DNA of 64,000 nucleotides from Bacillus dicomae (GTDB taxonomy: Bacteria > Bacillota > Bacilli > Bacillales > Bacillaceae_G). The notes below the pieces were generated by a model. The model saw nothing but the letters and a program-made list of their open reading frames with translations, made no database searches and was not told the DNA's origin. The DNA lies in assembly GCF_006494425.1 (NCBI RefSeq), contig NZ_VHIV01000001.1:496001-560000 (forward strand), written 5' to 3'. A program made the position numbers and the translations under genes. Shown here piece after piece: positions 29,507 to 36,125 of this stretch (positions within the stretch are counted from its first letter, which is position 1; each line of letters opens with the position of its first letter).

Positions 29507-29716
29507 TTGGAAAATAAAATGGTCGAATACCGAAAAAAATTTGGACTATCTCAAGAAAAATTGGCTGAGAAACTTGGCGTTTCCAGACAAACCATCATTT
29601 CAATTGAAAAAGGAAAATACGATCCATCACTTCCGTTAGCATTTGAAATCGCGAAAACATTTCAGACAACGATAGAACATGTATTTATTTATGAAGGAAA
29701 AGAAGGGGAGGAATAA
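29507..29716 (+). CDS. Small XRE-family transcriptional regulator
   Basis: 69 codons. TTG at 29507 lies 9 bases after AAGGAGGGAG; an ATG at 29519 is the alternative. The whole protein is one Cro/CI helix-turn-helix: EYRKKFGLSQEKLAEKLGVSRQTIISIEKGKYDPSLPLAFEIAKTF, with LSQEKLAEKL and VSRQTIISIE as the two recognition helices. This short form usually lies before a small membrane protein, as here, and is thought to repress the operon. The dyad in its promoter is the natural site. Confidence 0.82.
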   Translation: MENKMVEYRKKFGLSQEKLAEKLGVSRQTIISIEKGKYDPSLPLAFEIAKTFQTTIEHVFIYEGKEGEE

Positions 29717-29718
29717 AG

Positions 29719-30096
29719 ATGAACTATTCACAAAAGTACTTTTTAATCATGGGAATTATTTTTTTTATTATGAGTGGAACTATGGTATTAGCGGGTATAA
29801 TGACGCATTCAGCACCACCGACTCCAACTTATACAGTTCTCGCAATGATGATTATGTGTTTCTGCCTAAGCTACTTACATCCACAATTTAAAGAAAAAGA
29901 TGAGCGGATGAAATTAATTCGTTATAAAGGCATGTTCTTCAGCTTTTTTGCGTTAACAGCATATTACCTTCTTTTCTCTATCGGCTTAAACTTAAAAATA
30001 TTTACACTATCTGCTACTGAACTATTGAATATACTTATGGCACTCACGATGAGTACCGTCTTTATCTCATTTGTTGTTTTGGCCAAAAGATATTAA
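29719..30096 (+). CDS. Four-helix membrane protein, DUF2178-like partner of the XRE regulator
   Basis: 125 codons, ATG at 29719 two bases after the regulator's stop, with GGGGAGG upstream. Four hydrophobic helices: about 8-28, 38-53, 69-88 and 98-120. The cytoplasmic loop KEKDERMKLIRYKG matches the D-E-R-x-x-x-I-x-x-K pattern of DUF2178/DUF3796 membrane proteins that regularly follow small XRE genes. The function of the pair is unknown; stress sensing or self-immunity has been considered for such modules. Overlap and spacing indicate one transcript. Confidence 0.65.
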   Translation: MNYSQKYFLIMGIIFFIMSGTMVLAGIMTHSAPPTPTYTVLAMMIMCFCLSYLHPQFKEKDERMKLIRYKGMFFSFFALTAYYLLFSIGLNLKIFTLSATELLNILMALTMSTVFISFVVLAKRY

Positions 30097-30124
30097 GATG
30101 GAAAAGAGAAAGGAAGATTAACAG

Positions 30125-30307
30125 ATGCAAATGATGTATGCTTTTGGCATTGGGCTTGTATTATTTTTAGCCGTATTCTTATTTATTCGGAAAGACGTTC
30201 AAGGTGGGACGTTAACGAAACGAGGCTTTTATAAAATGATCGGCTGTTTAGTTGTTATGTTTATAGCGATTATCGTCATGATTGTTTTAATAAATCGGTC
30301 ACTGTAA
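30125..30307 (+). CDS. Two-helix small membrane protein
   Basis: 60 codons, ATG at 30125 behind AAAGGAAG. Helix 1 at about 4-22 (FGIGLVLFLAVFLFI), a basic loop RKDVQGGTLTKRGFYK, and helix 2 at about 38-57. Third gene of the XRE module, 28 bases after the DUF2178-like gene and followed by a terminator. I know no family name. Confidence 0.6.
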   Translation: MQMMYAFGIGLVLFLAVFLFIRKDVQGGTLTKRGFYKMIGCLVVMFIAIIVMIVLINRSL

Positions 30308-30319
30308 AATTGAAAAATG

Positions 30320-30345
30320 GAACCTTACTTCGGTAAGGTTTTTCT
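30320..30345 (+). terminator. Terminator of the XRE module
   Basis: AACCTTAC-TTCG-GTAAGGTT, a stable tetraloop hairpin followed by T residues. Confidence 0.85.
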
Positions 30346-30440
30346 TTTTGAAAACGAAACAAAGATCACCATAAAAACCATTTACTATCTATATCCTATA
30401 TTATATAATCCAATAAAATGATAGATAAGGAGAATAGTAT

Positions 30441-30800
30441 ATGAATAAAAAAACTATCTTCTTTATATTAACTTGTCTACTACTTGTAGCTAGTGCTACT
30501 TATATAATATGTAACAAACGAGAACAAGTGCCACCTGTGTTAGTATGGGAGGGTCAAGAATATTATGTTACGAATGAACCTGCCGAAGCTGAAAAAGTTG
30601 GGCAAAGGCTCGGAGAAGTAATAAAGAAAATTGAAACAAGTAAAAAGCCTAATAAAAATAGTGAATCCAACGTATTAAAAGAAAAAACAGAAGTATTTAC
30701 AATGATAGAAGAAGAAAAAAATCCTCACTCACCTTTAATCATAAAGGAGCCTTATAGTGACGAATATAGAATAGTAAGGCCGATGTTGAAAGTATTATAA
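30441..30800 (+). CDS. Membrane-anchored or secreted small protein of unknown family
   Basis: 119 codons, ATG at 30441 behind AAGGAG. One N-terminal hydrophobic segment (IFFILTCLLLVASATYII) with two Lys before it acts as signal anchor; the Cys at 24 is not in a clear lipobox. The outer part begins with PPVLVWEGQEYYVTNEPAEAEKVGQRLG, a beta-hairpin plus helix pattern, followed by a Lys/Glu/Ser-rich tail. Its frame is intact, unlike the next gene. Monocistronic or leading the broken gene 19 bases downstream. Confidence 0.55.
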   Translation: MNKKTIFFILTCLLLVASATYIICNKREQVPPVLVWEGQEYYVTNEPAEAEKVGQRLGEVIKKIETSKKPNKNSESNVLKEKTEVFTMIEEEKNPHSPLIIKEPYSDEYRIVRPMLKVL

Positions 30801-30818
30801 AGTGAAAAGGAGACTTAT

Positions 30819-31088
30819 ATACAGAGATTAACTTCATATCCATGGTCGTTAAGAAAAATGTTTTTCTTTTTCCTTTGTTTCATCCTTCCTCCTATCGGTG
30901 CGATTTAAATTGTAATGAATAGAGAGGTTCTACAAAAGAAAGATTTCGTTTTATATTTAGTATTTGCTGCTATTAATATATCGCTTTGGGTGTCACTTAT
31001 GATTGTTGATCGGAGTATGTGGCTGGTAGCGGGGCATTATATAATTGGAGCAATTGTGATTGTTTTTTCGAATATGAATAAGAGATAA
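30819..31088 (+). pseudogene. Inactivated small membrane-protein gene
   Basis: A single frame can be followed from ATA 30819 to TAA 31086. AAAAGGAG lies 6 bases before the ATA, exactly where an ATG should be. It encodes IQRLTSYPWSLRKMFFFFLC, then FILPPIGAI, meets an in-frame TAA at 30906, and continues with MNREVLQKKDFVLYLVFAAI and two more helices. Two independent lesions in an otherwise coherent four-helix protein argue for a pseudogene. The downstream 57-codon part from ATG 30915 could in principle be made alone, but no ribosome site precedes it. Confidence 0.65.
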
Positions 31089-31090
31089 GC

Positions 31091-31118
31091 CAGCAATTTT
31101 AAAGTTGCTGTTTTTTTT
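31091..31118 (+). terminator. Terminator
   Basis: CAGCAA and TTGCTG arms with an 8-base middle, followed by eight T. Confidence 0.75.
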
Positions 31119-31168
31119 ATTTTGATATTTATAATGAAGAAACATATAAATCAATATGTAAAGAAGGA

Positions 31169-31351
31169 ATGGTATAGATAAAAGTAACGTCTGAACGGTT
31201 AGAACAGACTGCAAAGACAGTAAGTAACATCAGGCACTTCTTAGAATATTTACATAATGACCTATGCAATCAAATTAAGAATATCGCTACACAATGGAAT
31301 GGAGCGAGTAGATAACAATTTTATCAGAGATTTAGCGAAGTAAAACCAAAA
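31169..31351 (+). pseudogene. Decayed WXG100 (ESAT-6-like) gene
   Basis: AAGAAGG precedes ATG 31169, but the third codon is TAG. The frame then reads IKVTSERLEQTAKTVSN, continues through a helix to QIKNIATQWNGAS (the W-x-G turn), meets a TAA at 31313, and goes on with QFYQRFSEVKPK. This is the two-helix WXG100 pattern, the N-terminal targeting module of type VII secretion substrates. Two stop codons make it non-functional. It runs out at the start of the next ORF in another frame. Confidence 0.75.
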
Positions 31352-31641
31352 TGTTTACTGTTTTAATAGAAGTTAAAAACTACAATGTTATGACATCTAG
31401 TGGTAGACGTTCATTAATAAATATTGTAGTAAAACAGTTTGAAGATAGATTGAAACATTTGCCCGAAGGTTCACACCAGACTGTCGTGATAGATGTGAGA
31501 GGACCAGATGAAACGGGAGAAATATTGAAGAAAATAAGAGAAGAAATAAATCAAAGAACATTTGGACAGGCAGAAATTATTATTAAAAAGATAAAAAAAG
31601 TAGGTTATATTACAGAGTTAGCACGAATGCATAAGTTATAA
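31351..31641 (+). CDS. Orphan C-terminal toxin-like fragment (putative PD-(D/E)xK nuclease)
   Basis: 96 codons from ATG 31351, without a ribosome site. The opening MFTVLIEVKNYNV has an E-x-K pair at residues 7 and 9. A helix with a conserved Gln follows (IVVKQFEDRLKHLPEG), then the strand TVVIDVRG and ILKKIREEINQ. This is how restriction-endonuclease-fold toxin tips of polymorphic toxins end. It follows the broken WXG100 module, so the pair looks like the two ends of a type VII toxin gene whose middle was lost. The frame is intact for 97 codons, but expression is doubtful. Nuclease function is inferred. Confidence 0.45.
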   Translation: MFTVLIEVKNYNVMTSSGRRSLINIVVKQFEDRLKHLPEGSHQTVVIDVRGPDETGEILKKIREEINQRTFGQAEIIIKKIKKVGYITELARMHKL

Positions 31642-31773
31642 TTTCAAAGTGCTATAAGGGTAACCCTGAGGAGAAAAAGACTTCGGATTTTTAAGAGTAT
31701 ATAAAATATTCATAGTTGCGAAAACTCTATTGTGGTAAAATATTCTATATAAATATTTAAAAGGGGAATGGCT

Positions 31774-32649
31774 ATGGGGGATATAAAAGTTACTCCTGAA
31801 CAGTTGCGAAAAGTGGCAGGGACTATTAGATCAACTATCACGAATGCAACTGCAACACAGGAGCGACTAAAACGAGATATTGATATGATTTCTAGTAATT
31901 GGTTGGGCTCAACCTATATGAAATTTAATACGGATTTCCGTGATTCATCATTTAAAATGGCACAATTTATAACCATATTAGAGCCGCTTGAGAAGTTTCT
32001 ACTTGATTCTGCTAATAAATTCGAACAGGTAGATAATATGGATGTTGCCATTGCGATGGCTTCTGGTATTCTTAATAAAAATAATGACAAAGTCGAATAT
32101 CTTACAGGTAAGGCAGAAGGTGCTGAAGGAGATCGACTTGGAGGGAAATTAGAAGGTACAGTAGTAAATGGTGAGTTTGAATTAAGTAAGGATAGTAAAA
32201 TAAATACAAAGTTCGGTACTGGTTCTGCAGAGCTAAATATTCCGTACAGTAAAGAAACACTCCGCGAAGATGCTTCTAGTGGTAACTTGATTGGTGGAAA
32301 AGTGGAGGCACGTGCTCAAGAAACATCTTATGTAAGAACGGATATTCCTTATATGGAAGATATAACTGTAACTCAAAAAATGCACGATTTTAGTAGTATT
32401 GTAGGTTATGATGAGTATACAGTGAAGGTAGGTGCGGAATATAGTTCTCGCAAGTATGAATTGCTTTTAGAGAAAATTGATGTTCCGGATATTATTCCGT
32501 ATTTCAGTGATCACGATATAACAATCCGCTTAGAATTGGGAGTAGGGACTTATGGGTATAAGCTTCACATGGGTCAAGAGAAAGGTTTTTATGCATCATA
32601 CGAAGGTTTTGGAGGAGGTTTTTTCTTGAAGCCTGAAAAAAAGGAGTAA
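31774..32649 (+). CDS. WXG100-type protein with long C-terminal extension (type VII secretion substrate candidate)
   Basis: 291 codons from ATG 31774, 6 bases after AAGGGGA (an ATG at 31768 is too close). Residues 1-95 are a WXG100 helical hairpin: IKVTPEQLRKVAGTI, then MISSNWLGSTYMKF with W-x-G, and a second helix to NKFEQVDNMD. The remaining 195 residues are Gly-rich and beta-strand rich, with repeated short strands such as GGKLEGTVVNGEFEL and LGVGTYGYKLHMG, and no nuclease or lipase motif that I recognise. No signal peptide. It leads an operon with two small membrane proteins and a DUF4176-like protein. Export by the Esx system is inferred. Confidence 0.6.
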   Translation: MGDIKVTPEQLRKVAGTIRSTITNATATQERLKRDIDMISSNWLGSTYMKFNTDFRDSSFKMAQFITILEPLEKFLLDSANKFEQVDNMDVAIAMASGILNKNNDKVEYLTGKAEGAEGDRLGGKLEGTVVNGEFELSKDSKINTKFGTGSAELNIPYSKETLREDASSGNLIGGKVEARAQETSYVRTDIPYMEDITVTQKMHDFSSIVGYDEYTVKVGAEYSSRKYELLLEKIDVPDIIPYFSDHDITIRLELGVGTYGYKLHMGQEKGFYASYEGFGGGFFLKPEKKE

Positions 32650-32655
32650 TCACAC

Positions 32656-32859
32656 ATGTTTAAACAAGGACGTATTTTGATGTATATTTTTACCGCGGTT
32701 TTATTTTTTTCTTCATTCTTTTTTCCGCAGCCAATGGAAAAAAGGTTTTTAACAGCTATTGCAGCATTGATTATTGGTGGAATAGGTATTGGAATTTCCT
32801 ATCTATTAGAAATTTTGAGTAACAAGTCGAAGAATATATCTAAAAAGAACGGAGAATGA
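32656..32859 (+). CDS. Two-helix small membrane protein in the WXG operon
   Basis: 67 codons, ATG at 32656 six bases after the WXG gene. Helix 1 about 8-25 (MYIFTAVLFFSSFFFP), helix 2 about 31-53 (FLTAIAALIIGGIGIGISYLLEIL), then a Lys/Asn-rich tail. It overlaps the next gene region by an ATGA junction. Membrane partners of this size beside secreted WXG proteins are often immunity proteins; that is context only. Confidence 0.6.
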   Translation: MFKQGRILMYIFTAVLFFSSFFFPQPMEKRFLTAIAALIIGGIGIGISYLLEILSNKSKNISKKNGE

Positions 32860-32861
32860 CG

Positions 32862-33110
32862 ATGGAGCTTTTCCCGATTGGTTCAGTTGTAAAGCTAAAA
32901 GATCTAAACCAACCTGTTATGATTATTGGAAGAATGGTCATTTCAGCGGATAAACGTGATTTTGATTATGTAGGGGTTCTTTATCCGGTTGGTTATTTAG
33001 GTGATGAAAAAGTGTTATGCTTTAATCATGATAAGATTGTAGAGGAAATACATAGAGGGTATTTGAATGAGAGTGAATTAGTTTTACGTGAGAGGTTAGT
33101 AGAATTGTAA
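32862..33110 (+). CDS. DUF4176-like small protein
   Basis: 82 codons from ATG 32862 (an ATG at 32856 overlaps the preceding stop and would add two residues). MELFPIGSVVKLKDLNQPVMIIGRMV, a strand-rich core with DYVGVLYPVGYLGDEKVLCFNHDKI and a final helix, is the pattern of DUF4176. Those proteins are found in clusters of type VII secretion toxins and chaperones. No membrane helix. Co-transcribed with the WXG gene. Confidence 0.7.
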   Translation: MELFPIGSVVKLKDLNQPVMIIGRMVISADKRDFDYVGVLYPVGYLGDEKVLCFNHDKIVEEIHRGYLNESELVLRERLVEL

Positions 33111-33160
33111 AAAGATTGAAAAATACATATAGATTTTAAAAACACGATAGGAGAAACAAA

Positions 33161-33349
33161 ATGGGTAAGATAATGAGAACTCTTGTAATCATAGGTATAC
33201 TTATCCCTCCGGTACTACTGTGGAGTGCACCTGATATTCCTCTAAATGATAAACTGCTGTTTACAGGTTTACAACTAACTGTAGGATTCACCACAGTAGT
33301 AGTGTTAGAGGTTATATTTAGAAATCGAAAAAAGAAGAGGGCAAAATAG
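33161..33349 (+). CDS. Two-helix small membrane protein ending the WXG operon
   Basis: 62 codons, ATG at 33161 behind AGGAG. Helix 1 about 5-22 (TLVIIGILIPPVLLW), helix 2 about 31-53 (LLFTGLQLTVGFTTVVVLEVIF), then the basic tail RNRKKKRAK. It is 50 bases after the DUF4176-like gene and before a terminator. Unknown family; candidate immunity or accessory protein. Confidence 0.55.
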   Translation: MGKIMRTLVIIGILIPPVLLWSAPDIPLNDKLLFTGLQLTVGFTTVVVLEVIFRNRKKKRAK

Positions 33350-33417
33350 ATATAAATTGTATAGAATGGCAGATAAGAATATTGGTGGTTAATCATCTCA
33401 ATAAAAGAAGCTAACAG

Positions 33418-33446
33418 AAGCAGGGAGAAATCCTTGCTTTATTTTT
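33418..33446 (+). terminator. Probable terminator of the WXG operon
   Basis: AAGCA-GGGA and TCC-TTGCTT arms with a GAAA loop, followed by TTATTTTT; stem slightly imperfect. Confidence 0.6.
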
Positions 33447-33506
33447 GTATAGAAGTACTAAGTAGGGTATCGTTAAATTGGGATGTTCGAGTCGGCTCGG
33501 CAGGTA

Positions 33507-33680
33507 TTATCTATTAAACGTATCGTTGTTTACCTTCTCAGTTAATTCGTCTAGATTAAAACTAAGAGTTTCAGAGATTTTTCCAGCTTGTATGCTAACT
33601 ACAATTGTACGAGGGGGACAGATTAGCGAACTCTTTTTCCTCCTTGAAATCCTTCATAGCAAACTTAAGTAGCATTTTCT
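33507..33680 (-). pseudogene. Possible gene remnant on the minus strand
   Basis: On the minus strand a coding-like stretch ends at 33507: TIVVSIQAGKISETLSF, then NLDELTEKVNNDTFNR and TAA. A second coding-like stretch, MKDFKEEKEFANLS with AAGG upstream, precedes it in another frame. Together they look like the tail of a frameshifted gene. I recognise no family. The overlapping 64-codon plus-strand ORF (33478-33672) has no ribosome site and is not favoured. The rest of 33350-33845 holds the two hairpins listed separately. Confidence 0.25.
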
Positions 33681-33708
33681 TTTCAGTCCTTTCTCAGTTT
33701 TATGGAAA

Positions 33709-33762
33709 CAAAAAGAGGACTACCCCTGAGCCAGCTGGTTTGCTGACTAGAAGTAGTCCTCT
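33709..33762 (-). terminator. Terminator downstream of the tRNA gene
   Basis: AGAGGACTAC (33715-33724) pairs with GTAGTCCTCT (33753-33762). On the minus strand the stem is followed by a T run, so it ends transcription coming from the tRNA. Confidence 0.7.
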
Positions 33763-33845
33763 GTTAACTTATGGTGTCTGATGGAGACCTCCACAGTTTT
33801 AGTTTTTGAGAATACCCTCTCAATCCTTGATACTATTAGGTTTTA

Positions 33846-33918
33846 TGACCCCGGAGAGGCTCGAACTCACGACCTCCACCCTGTCAAGGTGGCGCTCTCC
33901 CTGCTGAGCTACGGGATC
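33846..33918 (-). tRNA. tRNA-Val (GAC anticodon), no encoded CCA
   Basis: 73 bases fold as a cloverleaf: acceptor GATCCCG/CGGGGTC, D stem GCTC/GAGC with 8-base loop, anticodon stem CCACC/GGTGG with loop TTGACAG (anticodon GAC), variable loop AGGTC, T stem GTGAG/CTCTC with loop TTCGAGC, discriminator A. The T stem has one T-T mismatch (positions 50-64). CCA is not encoded. It may be a functional minor valine tRNA or a decaying copy. Confidence 0.8.
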
Positions 33919-33964
33919 TTCAAAATGCTTATGTAACAGCATCTTTAATCATTATGTTAAAGCA

Positions 33965-33993
33965 ATTATATATAATTAACTGAAATTTTACAA
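33965..33993 (-). promoter_or_regulatory. Promoter of the tRNA gene
   Basis: On the minus strand TTGTAA (33988-33993), 17 bases, TATAAT (33965-33970); the tRNA 5' end lies about 47 bases downstream of the -10 box. Confidence 0.6.
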
Positions 33994-34106
33994 TATTTTT
34001 ATAGTAATCTTTTGAAAGGAAAGAATTTGGGATCAAGTTAGTAGTGTATTAAGGAATATATAAGTAGAAAGTTTAATTAAAGGTGGATTCGAATAAAGCG
34101 GTTATA

Positions 34107-34331
34107 TTATTTTTTTCGATACCAATCTAAAGGCCCCTCATCACTCAAATCAACAAGAAAAGGGAATAAGAAGTGTAAAGGTAAGCTTATAAGTTCTGGC
34201 ATAGCGTTTATTGTTTTCTTTGATAGGTATTGCCTTCCGAAACAATACGGACAATCTTTTTCAAATGTCACGAGTATCGACCATACATCTTTTACTTTCC
34301 ATTTCGTTTTACAATACGTACAACGCGCCAT
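34107..34331 (-). CDS. CxxC-20-CxxC family protein
   Basis: 74 codons from ATG 34331, behind GAGGAGG; a longer frame to 34373 lacks a ribosome site. MARCTYCKTKWKVKD begins with the first CxxC, and DCPYC carries the second about 20 residues later, with a Trp-rich strand between. This is the pattern of the small CXXC-20-CXXC family, probably a zinc ribbon. The second half has one hydrophobic helix (ELISLPLHFLFPFLV). The function is unknown. Confidence 0.75.
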   Translation of the reverse strand: MARCTYCKTKWKVKDVWSILVTFEKDCPYCFGRQYLSKKTINAMPELISLPLHFLFPFLVDLSDEGPLDWYRKK

Positions 34332-34621
34332 GAAGTTCCTCCTCGTTTTTAGGTGTTTTCTAATATATTCCATTTCATTGTACTAAAGTCAAGTGTATTT
34401 GGTGTGATGAAATGTGAGTTTTTTGTAAAAAGATAATAAAACTATCACCGAAAATAAACATAACCCCGGTCTGAATTTAGGACGGGGTTACAATATAGTT
34501 GTTTAATTTTTGATATAGTGTATTTCATTGTACTCAACATATACTAATAAAGCTAAGTTTTATTCAATGATCGTGCCTGATTGGTGAGGGCTGATTAAAG
34601 TTTCACTGTAAGTCCGACTAT
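34332..34621. other. Intergenic region with one inverted repeat
   Basis: No gene seen. TAACCCCG (34461-34468) and CGGGGTTA (34483-34490) form an 8-base stem with a 14-base loop that includes further partial pairing. T residues on the minus side are scattered, so it is at best a weak terminator for the methyltransferase gene ending at 34622. Confidence 0.5.
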
Positions 34622-35377
34622 TTACACATTGCCCATATAACTTCGCGTCAAGTTTGGGAGAACAATTTTTCCGTTCTTACTGTATTTTTCGAATAACTCT
34701 GATAGGAGAAAAACAAAGTTTTTATACTCTTTGTCATTTTCTTTCGGAGCATAGGAACCTGATAAATTTCTTCCCAAGAAACCTTCATAATCAAAAAGTA
34801 AATCATTTTGATATTCTTTAAACTCATACTTTCCATCTTTAAAAAAGCTTTTAAAAACTTCTGGAGTTTCCTCTATGCCACCGCTAAATCCTTTGAAATT
34901 CGGGCAGGTCTTCTGGCAAATTTCTGCATTCTCTTTAATAATCGGGTTAGTTACATCTCTACTATTCCAAACAAGAGCAACATTTGCTTTTTGTTTCAAA
35001 ATTCGTTGGCATTCGATTTTGAAAGCTTCTTTATCAAACCAATGAAATGCTTGGGCAACAGTTACTAAATCCACACTATTTTCTTTTAAAGTGGTATTTT
35101 CGGCAGTTGCTTTTATGGATTGAAAACGAGGATATTGGTTTAACGATTGCTCTGCTATTTTCCTCATGTCATCATTTGGCTCAACTCCAATAACATGTAA
35201 ACCACTTTCAAGCAGTTGGCGGCTAAATATCCCCGTACCTGAACCAATATCAGCGACAATCTGATTCTCATTTAGTTCGTTAGCCGAAAGCAAATAATCA
35301 ATATATTCATTAGGATAACTAGGGCGATATTTTGCATATATATCGGCCTTGTCAGTAAAATTTTCTGTTGTTTTCAC
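34622..35377 (-). CDS. Class I SAM-dependent methyltransferase
   Basis: 251 codons, GTG start at 35377 after AGAAGGTAG. The N-terminal FTDKADIYAKYRPSYP with the following YIDYLL is typical of Methyltransf_11-type enzymes. Motif I is IVADIGSGTGIFSRQL, motif II VIGVEPNDDM, then ENSVDLVTVAQAFHWFD and ILKQKANVALVWNSRD. The substrate is unknown. It is AT richer than the trp or pot genes, as are its neighbours. Stand-alone. Confidence 0.8.
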   Translation of the reverse strand: MKTTENFTDKADIYAKYRPSYPNEYIDYLLSANELNENQIVADIGSGTGIFSRQLLESGLHVIGVEPNDDMRKIAEQSLNQYPRFQSIKATAENTTLKENSVDLVTVAQAFHWFDKEAFKIECQRILKQKANVALVWNSRDVTNPIIKENAEICQKTCPNFKGFSGGIEETPEVFKSFFKDGKYEFKEYQNDLLFDYEGFLGRNLSGSYAPKENDKEYKNFVFLLSELFEKYSKNGKIVLPNLTRSYMGNV

Positions 35378-35742
35378 CGTACTACCTTCTTTCCCGCGAT
35401 ATTATGTATAGAAATAGGAACCAAATAGTAATTTCCGCATCAGTCTCTAAGTCTACAATGTAAAAGTCCAGCTAAATGGAGCTGCCTTAGTTCTCTTATT
35501 CAAATTATACTATTTTACATGATATCTTCCAAAATACCATGAGTTCTTATTCATCTAAATGGTCTAATTGTTGAATAATATGACCATTTGTATATCGCAC
35601 GAGGGTTATGTAGGATAAGCGATTTCCATTTTTAATATCCAAATTGGCCAATATATCCTTTTTACAATTTACTTAAAATCATGTATAACAGAGATACAAG
35701 ATTATTTTATAAATATTCAGGAGTAGAGGGAGAATTATTGCA
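35378..35742. other. Intergenic region with a possible minus-strand remnant
   Basis: 365 bases without an accepted gene. On the minus strand 35547-35661 is open and reads MANLDIKNGNRLSYITLVRY from a TTG behind AAAAAGG, then TNGHIIQQLDHLDE and TAA, about 35 codons. It could be a tiny gene or the tail of a lost one; I know no family. Confidence 0.3.
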
Positions 35743-35970
35743 ATGGTAAGGAAAACGTTCAAGATGCGCGTATCTAGAAATAGAACGATTTTGATTAATG
35801 GTTCGATTCTTGATGTGGATGTTACACATGATGAGTTTTTACAAGAGTTTGTTGAGTGGGTCGATTCTAAAGGTTGGTCGTTTATGGGGATGACAGATGA
35901 GATTACACCTGAGGAAGCTAGTCAAAATTTAATAGATTCATTGATTGATGAGAAGGATAAGAAAGAATAA
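35743..35970 (+). CDS. Small acidic protein of unknown function
   Basis: 75 codons, ATG at 35743 with AGAGGGAG upstream (13 bases, rather far). No membrane segment. Basic first 15 residues (KTFKMRVSRNR), strands ILINGSILDVDV, then a helix DEFLQEFVEWVDSKGW and an acidic tail. A dedicated terminator overlaps its stop. I know no family; the regular pattern and the terminator support a real gene. Confidence 0.55.
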   Translation: MVRKTFKMRVSRNRTILINGSILDVDVTHDEFLQEFVEWVDSKGWSFMGMTDEITPEEASQNLIDSLIDEKDKKE

Positions 35971-35987
35971 TTCTTTCTTATTTTTTA
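35957..35987 (+). terminator. Terminator
   Basis: ATAAGAAAGAAT and ATTCTTTCTTAT form a 12-base stem ending in six T; it overlaps the stop codon of the preceding gene. Confidence 0.75.
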
Positions 35988-36125
35988 TTGTATATTTATG
36001 TTCTTCATCGTAAAAGTATGATATAGTAAAAAACAGTAAATGTTCTTCCAATTTAATACAAATTACATGTAGATTGGTAGATTCAATTTTTAAACTGTGA
36101 GAGTATAGTGAAAAGGGAGAGTCAT

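Noticed and set aside
33478-33672. 64-codon plus-strand ORF near the tRNA
   Set aside because: No ribosome site and unlikely composition; the minus strand reads more like decayed coding sequence.
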